A stretch of DNA of 64,000 nt from Ramlibacter sp. WS9 (GTDB lineage Bacteria; Pseudomonadota; Gammaproteobacteria; Burkholderiales; Burkholderiaceae_C), in the NCBI RefSeq assembly GCF_003797765.1, contig NZ_RKMB01000013.1:62001-126000 (forward strand), given 5' to 3'. The notes below the pieces were generated by a model. It had not been told where the DNA came from and did no database searches. It worked only from the letters and a program-made list of their open reading frames with translations. Below, piece after piece: positions 1 to 11,918 of the stretch (its first letter is position 1; each line of letters begins with the position of its first letter). Position numbers and translations under genes: made by a program.

Positions 1-1
1 G

Positions 2-508
2 CGCGCCAACGTCGAGATGGCCGGCTCGATCACCCTCGGCGATCGCGCCTGGGCTCACCTGCAGCAGACCCACATTGCCCGGCAGTTCGCCCGCGCATTC
101 GAGCGCTACGACCTGATCATTGCGCCGACCACGCCGGTGTCCGCCTTCCCCTGGACCGAGCTGTATGCCAAAGAGATCGACGGCCAGGCCATGCGCAACT
201 ACTACCACTGGCTGGGCCTGACCTACGTCGTGACGCTCGCCACGAACCCGGCGCTGTCGCTGCCTTGCGGCCGCGACGAACAAGGCATGCCGTTCGGCTT
301 GCAGGTGATCGGGCGCCTGCGGGAAGACGCCGCGTTGCTGCGGGCAGCGAAGGCGCTCGAGGAGGCATGGGCCGGCGATGCCGATACGGCCAGGCCCGTG
401 CCGGACTTCACCGCGCTCGAGCAGCCGAGGCCCGAGCTCAAGAGCATCGTGACGCATCCGCCGCTCGTGGACGGTGGCTCCAACGGCGCGGCGCCTGTCG
501 CTGTCTAG
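2..508 (+). CDS. Amidase signature-family protein, C-terminal part (5' end outside window)
   Basis: The frame is open from base 2 and ends with TAG at 508, so only the last 168 or so residues are present. The segment has features of the C-terminal half of amidase signature enzymes: a DLIIAPTTPVSAFPW stretch (the APTTP element of GatA-like amidases), then a region with NPALSLPCG and GLQVIG, which in this family packs behind the Ser-Ser-Lys active site. The catalytic triad lies upstream of the window and cannot be checked. Amidases of this family hydrolyse amide bonds of small or aryl amides; the substrate cannot be told from this part. It converges on the CBS-domain gene with about 20 bases between the stops. 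Confidence 0.85.
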   Translation, partial: RANVEMAGSITLGDRAWAHLQQTHIARQFARAFERYDLIIAPTTPVSAFPWTELYAKEIDGQAMRNYYHWLGLTYVVTLATNPALSLPCGRDEQGMPFGLQVIGRLREDAALLRAAKALEEAWAGDADTARPVPDFTALEQPRPELKSIVTHPPLVDGGSNGAAPVAV

Positions 509-528
509 GCGCCAAAGACCGGCGCGCT

Positions 529-969
529 TCAACCCAGCGCGTCGTTGACCGTCTCGTTGAACTCAGTGACGCTCATCGCCGCGCCGATCTCGCGCGGCAG
601 CGCATCGCGCACCGAGAACACACCCAGGATCTTGCCCCCCGGCCCGACGATGGGAAGGTGGCGAAAGCCCCGTTCGATCATGATGACGACGGCATCGGAC
701 ACCGCCGTTTCGGGCGACACGCATTGCGGGTTGTGCGTCATCACCGCCGAGACCTGTGTCTTCTCCGGGTTGAGCGCCTTCGCCAGCACCCGTGTCATCA
801 GGTCGCGCTCAGTGACAATGCCGAGCAGTTTTTCGGGCGGCTCCATGATCAACACGCTGCCGCAGCTCGCGCGCGTCATCACGCACGCCGCTTCCCAGAC
901 ACTGGCCGTGGGCCCCAGGCTGAGCACGTGCTTGTGGGACATGGACTGGAAGACGGTGCGTTCGGTCAT
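529..969 (-). CDS. Tandem CBS-domain protein
   Basis: A 146-residue protein made almost entirely of two CBS domains (about residues 15-62 and 80-128), each with the usual GIVTERDL / GVFSVRDA ending. Stand-alone CBS pairs bind adenosyl nucleotides and act as energy or redox sensors; the partner is unknown. The ATG at 969 is chosen because AGGGG lies just upstream and homology begins here; the frame stays open further upstream but that extension is low-complexity antisense of the neighbouring gene. It lies downstream of the 2-oxoacid oxidoreductase operon on the same strand, about 60 bases after it, so cotranscription is possible. Confidence 0.85.
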   Translation of the reverse strand: MTERTVFQSMSHKHVLSLGPTASVWEAACVMTRASCGSVLIMEPPEKLLGIVTERDLMTRVLAKALNPEKTQVSAVMTHNPQCVSPETAVSDAVVIMIERGFRHLPIVGPGGKILGVFSVRDALPREIGAAMSVTEFNETVNDALG

Positions 970-1027
970 GGTGCGACCCCTGTTGAGCGATGAAAGCCTT
1001 GCAAAGAATGCGCCAACTAGTGCGCCG

Positions 1028-2083
1028 CTAGCGCAGCGACGCGTTGATTTTGTCGAGAGCGGGCCCACCCGGGCACAGCTGCGCGGCTTCCAGTGTGTTG
1101 AGTGGCGCCGCACTGGTGTTCAGTGCCATGTGCAGGTCGGTCGCGAGTGGATCCACGTACAGCAAGCCGGTCACGATTTCGCCCCGTGCCTGATGCTGCT
1201 GCATGTACGCCATGGCGCTGTAACGATTCGTCGCGTCGTAGTCCGCGTGCAGGCTGCGCAGGCGCAGCAGCGAGCCATCGTGCTGCCGCACGTCGACAAC
1301 TTCACCCGGCGCAGCTTGGACAGTGATCTCATCGCGGTGAGCGATGAAGTCGATGCGGCTCACCGCTTCGTTGTGCTCGCGCACATAGTCGTAACTCTTG
1401 GTGCTGCCCGGGTGGTTGTTGAACGCCACGCAAGGGCTGATCACGTCGATGAAAGCCGCGCCGCCATGCGAGATCGCGCCCTTGATGAGCGGCACCAGCT
1501 GCTCCTTGTTGCCCGAGAAGGCACGGCCCACGTAAGTCGCGCCCAGCTCCAGCGCCATGGCCACCAGGTCGACCGGGCTGTCGCTGTTGATCACGCCCTT
1601 CTTGCTCTTGGAGCCGCTGTCGGCCGTGGCCGAGAACTGGCCCTTGGTCAGCCCGTAGACGCCGTTGTTCTCGACGATGTAGGCCATGCGCACGCCGCGC
1701 CGCATCGCATGCGCGAACTGGCCCAAGCCGATGGACGCCGAGTCGCCATCGCCCGAAACGCCCAGGTAGAGCAGATCCCGGTTCGCCAGATTGGCGCCCG
1801 TCAGCACCGAAGGCATGCGCCCGTGCACCGTGTTGAAGCCGTGCGAGGCACCAAGAAAATAATCCGGCGTCTTGGAGCTGCACCCGATGCCCGACAGCTT
1901 GGCCACGCGGTGCGGCTCGATGTCCAGCTCCCAGCAAGCCTGGATGATCGCGGCGGAGATCGAGTCGTGCCCGCAGCCCGCGCACAGCGTCGAAATCTTG
2001 CCTTCGTAGTCGCGCCGGGTGTAGCCGACCTTGTTGGTTTCCAGCGTCGGGTGGCGAAGGCGCGGTTTGGCGATGTAGGTCAT
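1028..2083 (-). CDS. 2-oxoacid:ferredoxin oxidoreductase, beta subunit (KorB-like)
   Basis: A 351-residue thiamine-diphosphate subunit. It carries the GDGDSASIG ... ENNGVYGLT ThDP/Mg motif (about residues 111-145). The four cysteines expected to hold the proximal [4Fe-4S] cluster are present: C34 and C37 (CAGC), C68 (GIGC) and C218 (SPC). The family decarboxylates a 2-oxoacid (2-oxoglutarate, pyruvate or a relative) to its acyl-CoA and passes electrons to ferredoxin; the reverse reductive carboxylation is also known. The start ATG overlaps the alpha-subunit stop by 4 bases (ATGA), so the two are translationally coupled. Substrate choice cannot be settled here; 2-oxoglutarate is the best guess from similarity in layout to KorAB of Thauera-type bacteria. 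Confidence 0.88.
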   Translation of the reverse strand: MTYIAKPRLRHPTLETNKVGYTRRDYEGKISTLCAGCGHDSISAAIIQACWELDIEPHRVAKLSGIGCSSKTPDYFLGASHGFNTVHGRMPSVLTGANLANRDLLYLGVSGDGDSASIGLGQFAHAMRRGVRMAYIVENNGVYGLTKGQFSATADSGSKSKKGVINSDSPVDLVAMALELGATYVGRAFSGNKEQLVPLIKGAISHGGAAFIDVISPCVAFNNHPGSTKSYDYVREHNEAVSRIDFIAHRDEITVQAAPGEVVDVRQHDGSLLRLRSLHADYDATNRYSAMAYMQQHQARGEIVTGLLYVDPLATDLHMALNTSAAPLNTLEAAQLCPGGPALDKINASLR

Positions 2084-3939
2084 GGTTGGGCCTCCTGCAC
2101 CCGTGCCGCCACCTCAGCCCGCCCCCGGGAGGGTTGGGAGGAAGCGTGCTTGATGATCGCGTTGATGATGAATCGCGCGGTGATGGGCGTGCCGTCATAG
2201 TGCAGAACCTTGACCAGCTTGTTCGGGTCCACGTCGAGTTCGTTGACCAGCAGGCTGCGCATCTGGGCGTCGCGGTTCTGTTCCACCACGAACACTTCGT
2301 CGTGGTCGGCGATGAACTGCGCCACCGTGGCCGGGAATGGGAAGGCCCGCAAGCGCAGGGCGTCCAGGTGAATATCCTCTTCCGGCAGCACGTCCAGTGC
2401 TTCCTGCATCGCCGGGCTCGTCGACCCGAAGTAGATGACGCCCTGCCGCGTTTTGCGCGCGGCGGGCCGCAACACGGGCTGCGGCACCAGCGTCGCCGCG
2501 GTCGCGAACTTCTTGAGCAGGCGCTCGACGTTGTAGATGTAGTCCGGCCCGCGCTCGCTGTAGCGCGCGTACGGGTCGCGCGTGGTGCCGCGCGTGAAGT
2601 AGCTGCCTTTGGTCGGGTGCGTGCCCGGCAGCGTGCGCCAGGGGATGCCGTCACCATCCACGTCCTTGTAGCGGCCGAAGTCCTTGCCGGCCTCCAGTTC
2701 CTCGGCCGTCATCACCTTGCCCCGGTCGTAGAAACGGCTGTCATTCCAGGCGAAGGGCTTGCACAACCGCTGGTTCATGCCGATGTCCAGGTCGGTCATC
2801 ACGAACACCGGCGTCTGCAAACGGTCGGCCAGGTCCAGCGCGCAGGCCGCATGCTCGAAGCACTCGTGCGGGTCTTCCGGCAGCAGCAGCACGTGCTTGG
2901 TGTCGCCGTGCGAGGCATAGGCGCACGACAGGATGTCGGCCTGCTGTGTGCGCGTGGGCATGCCGGTAGAGGGCCCGCCGCGCTGCACGTTGATGATGGT
3001 CACCGGGATCTCGGCGAAGTAGGCCAGGCCGATGAATTCCGTCATCAACGACACACCCGGGCCGGATGTCGCCGTGAAAGCCCGTGCGCCGTTCCAGCCC
3101 GCGCCCACCACCATGCCGATCGAGGCGATCTCGTCCTCGGCCTGCACGATGGCGAACTTGTTCTGCCCGGTGGCCGGGTCCACACGGAATTTGCCGCAAT
3201 ACTTCTGGAACGCCTCGGCAACCGACGATGACGGCGTGATCGGGTACCAGGCTGCGACCGTCGCGCCGCCGTACACGCAGCCCAGCGCCGCCGCGGCATT
3301 GCCGTCCACGAAGATATGGTCGCCCACCTTGTCGGCACGTTTCACGCGAATGCCCAGCGGGCCCTGCAGGTGCTCCTTGGCGAAGTCGCGGCCCAGGTGC
3401 AGAGCCTGAACGTTGGAGGCCAGCAGCTTTTCCTTGCCCTTGTACTGCTCGCCGAACAGCTTCTCGATGACCTCGGGTTCGATCTCCAGCAGCACCGACA
3501 ACGCCCCGACATAGACGATGTTCTTGAACAGCTGGCGCTGGCGCGGGTCGCTATAGACCGCGTTGCAGATCTCGGTGAGCGGCATGCCGATCACCGTGAT
3601 GTCGGGCCGGAACTTCGATGGCGGCAGCGGCCGCGTGCTGTCGTAGAAGAGGTAGCCGCCCGGCTCCAGCTCGGCCACGTCGGCGTCCCAGGTCTGCGGG
3701 TTCATCGCCACCATCATGTCGATGCCGCCGCGCCGGCCCTGGTAGCCGCGCTCGTTCACGCGCACCTCGTACCAGGTGGGCAGGCCCTGGATATTGCTGG
3801 GAAAGATGTTGCGTGGGCTGACAGGCACGCCCATGCGCAGGATGGACTTGGCGAACAGCTCGTTGGCGGACGCCGACCCCGAACCGTTCACGTTGGCGAA
3901 CTTGATGACGAAATCGTTGACGGCTTCTATTCTGCTCAT
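2080..3939 (-). CDS. 2-oxoacid:ferredoxin oxidoreductase, fused gamma-alpha subunit (KorA-like)
   Basis: A 619-residue protein with an N-terminal gamma-type domain (residues about 10-195) fused to the pyrimidine-binding alpha domain. The YPITPSSS motif near residue 231 is the hallmark of alpha subunits in this family, and TSGPGVSLM follows it. The start ATG at 3939 overlaps the preceding gene's stop by 4 bases; the frame runs 35 codons further upstream but that region is the 3' end of the neighbour. With the beta subunit it forms the catalytic core that oxidises a 2-oxoacid with CoA and ferredoxin. Confidence in the family is high; the exact substrate is inferred. Confidence 0.9.
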   Translation of the reverse strand: MSRIEAVNDFVIKFANVNGSGSASANELFAKSILRMGVPVSPRNIFPSNIQGLPTWYEVRVNERGYQGRRGGIDMMVAMNPQTWDADVAELEPGGYLFYDSTRPLPPSKFRPDITVIGMPLTEICNAVYSDPRQRQLFKNIVYVGALSVLLEIEPEVIEKLFGEQYKGKEKLLASNVQALHLGRDFAKEHLQGPLGIRVKRADKVGDHIFVDGNAAAALGCVYGGATVAAWYPITPSSSVAEAFQKYCGKFRVDPATGQNKFAIVQAEDEIASIGMVVGAGWNGARAFTATSGPGVSLMTEFIGLAYFAEIPVTIINVQRGGPSTGMPTRTQQADILSCAYASHGDTKHVLLLPEDPHECFEHAACALDLADRLQTPVFVMTDLDIGMNQRLCKPFAWNDSRFYDRGKVMTAEELEAGKDFGRYKDVDGDGIPWRTLPGTHPTKGSYFTRGTTRDPYARYSERGPDYIYNVERLLKKFATAATLVPQPVLRPAARKTRQGVIYFGSTSPAMQEALDVLPEEDIHLDALRLRAFPFPATVAQFIADHDEVFVVEQNRDAQMRSLLVNELDVDPNKLVKVLHYDGTPITARFIINAIIKHASSQPSRGRAEVAARVQEAQP

Positions 3940-5756
3940 GCCACGGCCTCCTCGACCTTGCTGCGGCAGGCCGGCCCCGCCTGCGTGGTGTTGAGCAGGA
4001 ATTTCTGCATGTCCCAAGCGCCGGTCGGGCAGCGTTCGGCGCACAAGCCGCAGTGCAGGCAGACGTCTTCGTCTTTCACCATGATCCGTCCCGTCTTGAG
4101 TCCACCCGACACATAAAGATCTTGCGCCAGGTTCAGCGCCGGCGCTTTCAGCCGCGTTCGCAAGTCGGCTTCTTCGCCGTCATTGGTGAAGGTGATGCAG
4201 TCCATCGGGCAGATGTCGACGCAGGCGTCGCACTCGATGCACGCGCTTTCCACGAACACCGTCTGAACATCGCAGTTCAGGCAGCGCCCCGCCTCCTTGA
4301 TCGCCGTGGCGACGTCGAAGCCCAGTTCCACCTCCACCTTGATGCTCGCCAGAGCCTTCTCGGCCTTGGCCCATGGCACCTTGTAGCGCAGGTCGTTGCT
4401 GGTGTCGTTGTCGTAGCTCCACTCGTGGATGCCCATCTTCTGCGACATCAGGTTGGTCATCGGCGCCGGACGGACATGCGTTTCCTCGCCCTGCAGCAGC
4501 TTGTCGATCGACACCGCCGCTTCATGGCCATGCGCCACGGCGGTGATGATGTTCTTGGGCCCGAAGGCCGAGTCGCCGCCGAAGAAGACGTTGGGCACGC
4601 TCGATTGGAAGGTGTCCTTGGACAGCTTGGGCAGGCCCCACTCGTCGAAGGCGACGCCGCAATCGCGCTCGATCCACGGGAAGGCGTTTTCCTGGCCGAC
4701 AGCGACCAGCACATCGTCGCACTCGAAGAAGGCGTCAGGCTCGCCGGTCGGTACCAGTTGGCGCTTGCCCTTGGCGTCGTACTCCGCCTTCACGATCTCG
4801 AAGGTCATGCCCTTGAGCTTGCCTCCCTCGTGCACGAACGCCTTGGGCACGTGGAAATTGACGATCGGGATGCCCTCGTGCATCGCGTCTTCCTTTTCCC
4901 AGGGCGACGCCTTCATCTCCTCGAAGCCGCTGCGCACGATCACCTTCACATCCTCGCCGCCGAGGCGGCGGGATGAACGGCAGCAGTCCATGGCCGTGTT
5001 GCCGCCGCCCAGCACGATCACCCGCTTGCCGATCTTGGTGACATGGCCGAACGAGACCGACGCCAGCCAGTCGATCCCGATGTGAATGTTGGCCGCCGCC
5101 TCGGCTCGGCCCGGCAGTTCGAGGTTGCGGCCACGGGGCGCGCCGCAGCCCACGAAAATGGCGTCGTAGCCCTCGGTCATCAGCGCCTTCATCGACTCGA
5201 TGCGCTTGCCGCTGACGAAGTTCACGCCCAGGTTCAGGATGTAGCCAGTCTCCTCATCGATGACCGACTCCGGTAGCCGGAAGCGCGGAATCTGGCTCCA
5301 CATGAAGCCGCCGGCCTTGGCCTCGCCGTCGAAAATGGTGACGTCGTAGCCCAGCGGTGCCAGGTCGCGCGCGACGGTCAGCGAGGCAGGGCCTGCGCCG
5401 ACGCAGGCAATCCGCTTGCCGTTCTTGGGCCCGACCTTCGGCATGCGCCCGGCCACGTCGTCCTTCATGTCGGCCGCGACGCGCTTGAGCCGGCAGATCG
5501 CCACCGGCTCGGGCGCCCCCGTGTTGTTTTCTTCCACCCGGCTGCGGCGGCAGGCGGGCTCGCACGGCCGGTCGCAGGTGCGGCCCAGGATGCCCGGGAA
5601 CACGTTGGACACCCAGTTGATCATGTAGGCGTCGCTGTAGCGGCCCTGCGCGATCAACCGTATGTATTCGGGAACGGGGGTGTGCGCCGGACAGGCGTAC
5701 TGGCAATCAACGACCTTGTGAAAATAGGCCGGGTCGGCAATATCGGTTCGCTGCAA
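3936..5756 (-). CDS. GltD-like NAD(P)/FAD oxidoreductase fused to two [4Fe-4S] ferredoxin motifs (KorC-like)
   Basis: A 606-residue flavoprotein. The N-terminus has cysteine clusters like those of glutamate synthase small subunits (CQYACPAH, CDRPCEPACRR). Then come an FAD site (GAGPASLTVARDL), an NAD(P) site (VLGGGNTAMDCC), and at the C-terminus two 8Fe-ferredoxin motifs, CIECDACVDICP and CLHCGLCAERCP. It probably moves electrons between the KorAB core and NAD(P)H. The start is TTG at 5756, supported by AAGGAGA five bases upstream; no ATG fits better. It is first in the three-gene operon and overlaps the next gene by ATGA. A similar 2-oxoglutarate:ferredoxin oxidoreductase linked to an NADP:ferredoxin reductase is known from Thauera aromatica (established, from memory). 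That this operon does the same is inference. Confidence 0.87.
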   Translation of the reverse strand: MQRTDIADPAYFHKVVDCQYACPAHTPVPEYIRLIAQGRYSDAYMINWVSNVFPGILGRTCDRPCEPACRRSRVEENNTGAPEPVAICRLKRVAADMKDDVAGRMPKVGPKNGKRIACVGAGPASLTVARDLAPLGYDVTIFDGEAKAGGFMWSQIPRFRLPESVIDEETGYILNLGVNFVSGKRIESMKALMTEGYDAIFVGCGAPRGRNLELPGRAEAAANIHIGIDWLASVSFGHVTKIGKRVIVLGGGNTAMDCCRSSRRLGGEDVKVIVRSGFEEMKASPWEKEDAMHEGIPIVNFHVPKAFVHEGGKLKGMTFEIVKAEYDAKGKRQLVPTGEPDAFFECDDVLVAVGQENAFPWIERDCGVAFDEWGLPKLSKDTFQSSVPNVFFGGDSAFGPKNIITAVAHGHEAAVSIDKLLQGEETHVRPAPMTNLMSQKMGIHEWSYDNDTSNDLRYKVPWAKAEKALASIKVEVELGFDVATAIKEAGRCLNCDVQTVFVESACIECDACVDICPMDCITFTNDGEEADLRTRLKAPALNLAQDLYVSGGLKTGRIMVKDEDVCLHCGLCAERCPTGAWDMQKFLLNTTQAGPACRSKVEEAVA

Positions 5757-5835
5757 CGCTGTCTCCTTGCCTTGCCCGCGTCGTCGCCCCCGGTCGGGGC
5801 TTGCGGGTCTGGGGGCATTGTTGCCCCATCGGCCA

Positions 5836-5853
5836 GTCTACGCTTGCGTCAAC
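5836..5853 (-). promoter_or_regulatory. Candidate operator upstream of the oxidoreductase operon
   Basis: An 18-base imperfect palindrome with arms GT..ACGC and GCGT..AC around a central two-base spacer lies about 80 bases upstream of the TTG start of the GltD-like gene. A TTGACG element, close to a -35 box, overlaps it on the minus strand, but I see no convincing -10 box at the right spacing. The spaced ACG/CGT arms recall sites of MerR-family catabolic regulators; that link is a guess. Confidence 0.3.
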
Positions 5854-5907
5854 CCTTCAGGCTCTCGGGGGATTCCCCAGCCCCGCCGCTGCCGCGTCAG
5901 TTTCGCG

Positions 5908-6390
5908 TCAGCGGTCCAGTTCCAGCTGCGCGAAAGCGTTCACGACTTCAGGAGGGGCCTGGACCAGTTCGATCAGCACGCCCTCGCCACCCACCGGAGA
6001 CTCTTCGTTACCTTTTGGATGCACGAAGCAGATGTCGAAACCCGACGCGCCCCGACGGATGCCGCCGGGTGCGAAGCGCATGCCGTTCGCGCTGAGCCAT
6101 TCCACGGCGGCGGGCAGATCGTCGATCCACAGCCCGATGTGATTGAGCGGCGTCTGGTGGACCGCGGGCTTCTTTTCCGGGTCCAGCGGCTGCATCAGGT
6201 CCACTTCGACCTTGAAGGGCCCGCTGCCCAGCGTGCAGATGTCTTCGTCCACGTTCTCGCGGTCGCTCTTGAAGGTGCCGGTGACCTGCAGGCCGAACAT
6301 GTCGACCCACAGCTTTTGAAGCCGCAGCTTGTCGGGCCCGCCGATGGCGATCTGCTGGATGCCCAGGACTTTGAAGGGGCGTGGGGTCAT
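5908..6390 (-). CDS. VOC-family protein, probable methylmalonyl-CoA epimerase
   Basis: A 160-residue vicinal-oxygen-chelate protein with two glyoxalase-fold repeats. Metal-ligand positions recognisable from methylmalonyl-CoA epimerases are H84 (PLNHIGLW) and E141 (GVLIELVQ). The FVHPK and GVLIELVQ elements are typical of the epimerase branch. The usual first histidine ligand near residue 12 is replaced by glutamine (IQQIAIGG), so activity should not be taken for granted. It is the last gene of an operon that also encodes propionyl-CoA carboxylase and methylmalonyl-CoA mutase, where the (S)- to (R)-methylmalonyl-CoA epimerase would be needed. The start overlaps the upstream phosphatase-like gene by ATGA. 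The alternative is a lactoylglutathione lyase-like protein. Confidence 0.72.
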   Translation of the reverse strand: MTPRPFKVLGIQQIAIGGPDKLRLQKLWVDMFGLQVTGTFKSDRENVDEDICTLGSGPFKVEVDLMQPLDPEKKPAVHQTPLNHIGLWIDDLPAAVEWLSANGMRFAPGGIRRGASGFDICFVHPKGNEESPVGGEGVLIELVQAPPEVVNAFAQLELDR

Positions 6391-7474
6391 GTGCGAACCT
6401 CCAGTTCGTTGAATGCGATGAGCCGGCTGCGCGCCGGTGCCCCGGCGATGTCCTTGACGGCCAGGCGCAGCGCCTTTGCGTCCCAGTCGATCTCCACGGC
6501 GCCGTAGTGTTGCTCTTTGAAAAGGTCTCCAAGACGGTTCGGTCCCGCCTCCACGGCGTCGCGCCAGGGATGGGTGACGCCGCTGGATGTGAGCTCGTAG
6601 AACGGATAAGGCGTGCCGGCCTCTTCACGGTACAGCGCACCGATGTGCCTGTCCCCGGACAGGAAGACCACGCCCTGGGCTCGCGTGTGGGCAACCAGCT
6701 TGTAGAGGCGTTCGCGCTGCAGCGGGAAGTTGCCCCAGCGCTCCCAGCCGTGGCCTTCGGTCACGACCTGCACGCCGGAAACGATGAGCCGCACCTGCGC
6801 GGGTTCCCTCAACTGCGCTTCCAGCCAGCCCCACTGCGCTTCGCCGAGCATGGTCTTGTTCGCGTCGGTGTCCGGCACGAAGCGCTCCTTGCCCGGCGCA
6901 TTGCGCTGGTCGGTCACCTTCCACGGCGACCGGAACCAGCGGGCATCCAGCAGGATGACCTGCACGCGCTGGCCCGGCGGGCCGAAAACCTGCGCGTGGT
7001 ACAGGCCATCACGGCCGCGGCGCGGATCGTTGGCGGGGACCTTCCAGAACTCGAGGAATTCGGTCTTGGACTCGCCCTTGTAGGCGAACTCGGCGCCGCC
7101 GTCGTTGGACCCGTAGTCGTGGTCGTCCCAGATCGCCATATGGGGCACGGTGCGGCGAAGGCGCGCCATGCCGGGTTGCTCCACAGCCATGGCGTACGCG
7201 CGGCGCAGGTTGGCCAGCGAATACGGAACGGGACAGTAAACGTTGTCGCCGCCGAAGATAAACAGGTCCGGCTGGTCGGCCAATACCGTGTCCCAGATCG
7301 GCTGCTCGCGCTTGTTCTGGTCGATGCACGAGGCAAAGGCAATGCGGCGCAGCGGCGCAGCGTCGGCCGAGGCCGGCGCGATGGCGGGCCGCACCTTGGG
7401 CGCCGCGCAGCCTGCGAGCGCACCGACTGCACCGAGTGCAATGCCGCCGGCCAGCAGCTCACGTCTTTTCATCA

Positions 7475-7475
<1 letters not shown>
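6387..7475 (-). CDS. PhoD-family alkaline phosphatase/phosphodiesterase, exported lipoprotein
   Basis: A 362-residue metallophosphoesterase of the PhoD family. The N-terminus is Tat-like (KRRELLAGG) followed by a lipobox LAGC, so export and lipid anchoring are likely. Metal-binding elements visible are [26 protein letters not shown] and SGDRHIG. PhoD enzymes use Fe/Ca centres to hydrolyse phosphomono- and diesters in the periplasm. The start codon overlaps the pccA stop by one base (TGATG), and its own stop overlaps the epimerase start, so it is locked into the propionyl-CoA operon. An ATG one codon downstream is equally possible. Its role in that operon is not evident. Confidence 0.87.
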
Positions 7476-9526
<2,051 letters not shown>

Positions 9527-9540
9527 GGTTGTCTTCTTTT

Positions 9541-10359
9541 CTAGAACTCGCGCCGCACAAACCCGAGCAGCACCGCGAAATACTCGCGCAGCCACGCGTT
9601 GTAGCGAACGTACAGAGGCGTCGGCGCCCCGGCCATGGAAACCTGCTGGTAGCCGGCGCTGCGTGCAATCCAGCCCGCGCGCAGCGTGTGGAAGTCGCTG
9701 GTGACCAGTTGCACCGGGCCTTGCAGCGTCAGCCCACGCTGCTCCAATAAAGGCTTGGTAAACAGCAGGTTCTCTTCAGTGCTCGTGCTTCGCTCTTCCT
9801 GCACGATGCGCTCCGCGCCGAGACCTGCGCTACGCAGGTAGTCGCCCATGATCGCGGCCTCGCTGCGGGTCTGCCCGAAGTCCACCCCGCCACTCACCAC
9901 CACGATGGCCTGCGGATAGAGCGCCGCTTGCTTCAACGCCAGGTCGAGCCGGGCTGAGAGGACGGGTGAAGCTTTTCCATTGGGCGTGCCGGAGCCGAGC
10001 ACGACGATGGCCGCGGGCGCCGGCGCACCGGTCGAGTCGCTTCCGGCGCGGGCCAATACAGACCAGAACATCACCACCGTCACGGCCCAGGCCGTCAACG
10101 CTGCCCACGCCCACCGCCACGCGATGCGGCGGCGCCGCCGCGCAGCCAGCCATTGCTGCATCGCAGTCCATCGCAGACCCAGGCCCAGCAGCGTCAAGCC
10201 CATCGCCAGCGGCAGCATCACACCCACGCTGAACACGCCGAGAGACATCAGGAAGATCGCGTCGGCGATCAGCAGCACGCCCGCGAAGAGGCAAGCCATC
10301 TTCTCCATCAGACGTGTCTTCACGGGGGCATCGCCGAAGGCGCTTCGGGGGTGGGCCAT
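9541..10359 (-). CDS. YdcF-family (DUF218) membrane protein
   Basis: A protein of about 272 residues with two hydrophobic segments in the N-terminal third (FAGVLLIADAIFLMSL and the segment around WAVTVVMFW). A DUF218 domain follows, marked by IVVLGSGTPNG, VVSGG, a conserved acid-rich STSTEENL stretch and VTSDFHTLRA. DUF218 proteins such as YdcF and SanA are inner-membrane or periplasmic proteins linked to envelope integrity; the biochemical activity is not settled. It sits between pccB and pccA, starting two bases before the pccB stop region, so it is probably cotranscribed. The start is uncertain: ATG at 10359 has no good ribosome site, and a later ATG near 10308 is possible. Confidence 0.78.
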   Translation of the reverse strand: MAHPRSAFGDAPVKTRLMEKMACLFAGVLLIADAIFLMSLGVFSVGVMLPLAMGLTLLGLGLRWTAMQQWLAARRRRRIAWRWAWAALTAWAVTVVMFWSVLARAGSDSTGAPAPAAIVVLGSGTPNGKASPVLSARLDLALKQAALYPQAIVVVSGGVDFGQTRSEAAIMGDYLRSAGLGAERIVQEERSTSTEENLLFTKPLLEQRGLTLQGPVQLVTSDFHTLRAGWIARSAGYQQVSMAGAPTPLYVRYNAWLREYFAVLLGFVRREF

Positions 10360-10361
10360 TT

Positions 10362-11894
<1,533 letters not shown>

Positions 11895-11918
11895 TTGATG
11901 TTCTCCGTACCGTTCCTG

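Noticed and set aside
545..2200. Long open frame on the plus strand opposite the KorB-like gene
   Set aside because: It is a GC-rich antisense shadow: the product is rich in Arg, His, Val and Ala without domain features, while the minus strand has a fully conserved enzyme.
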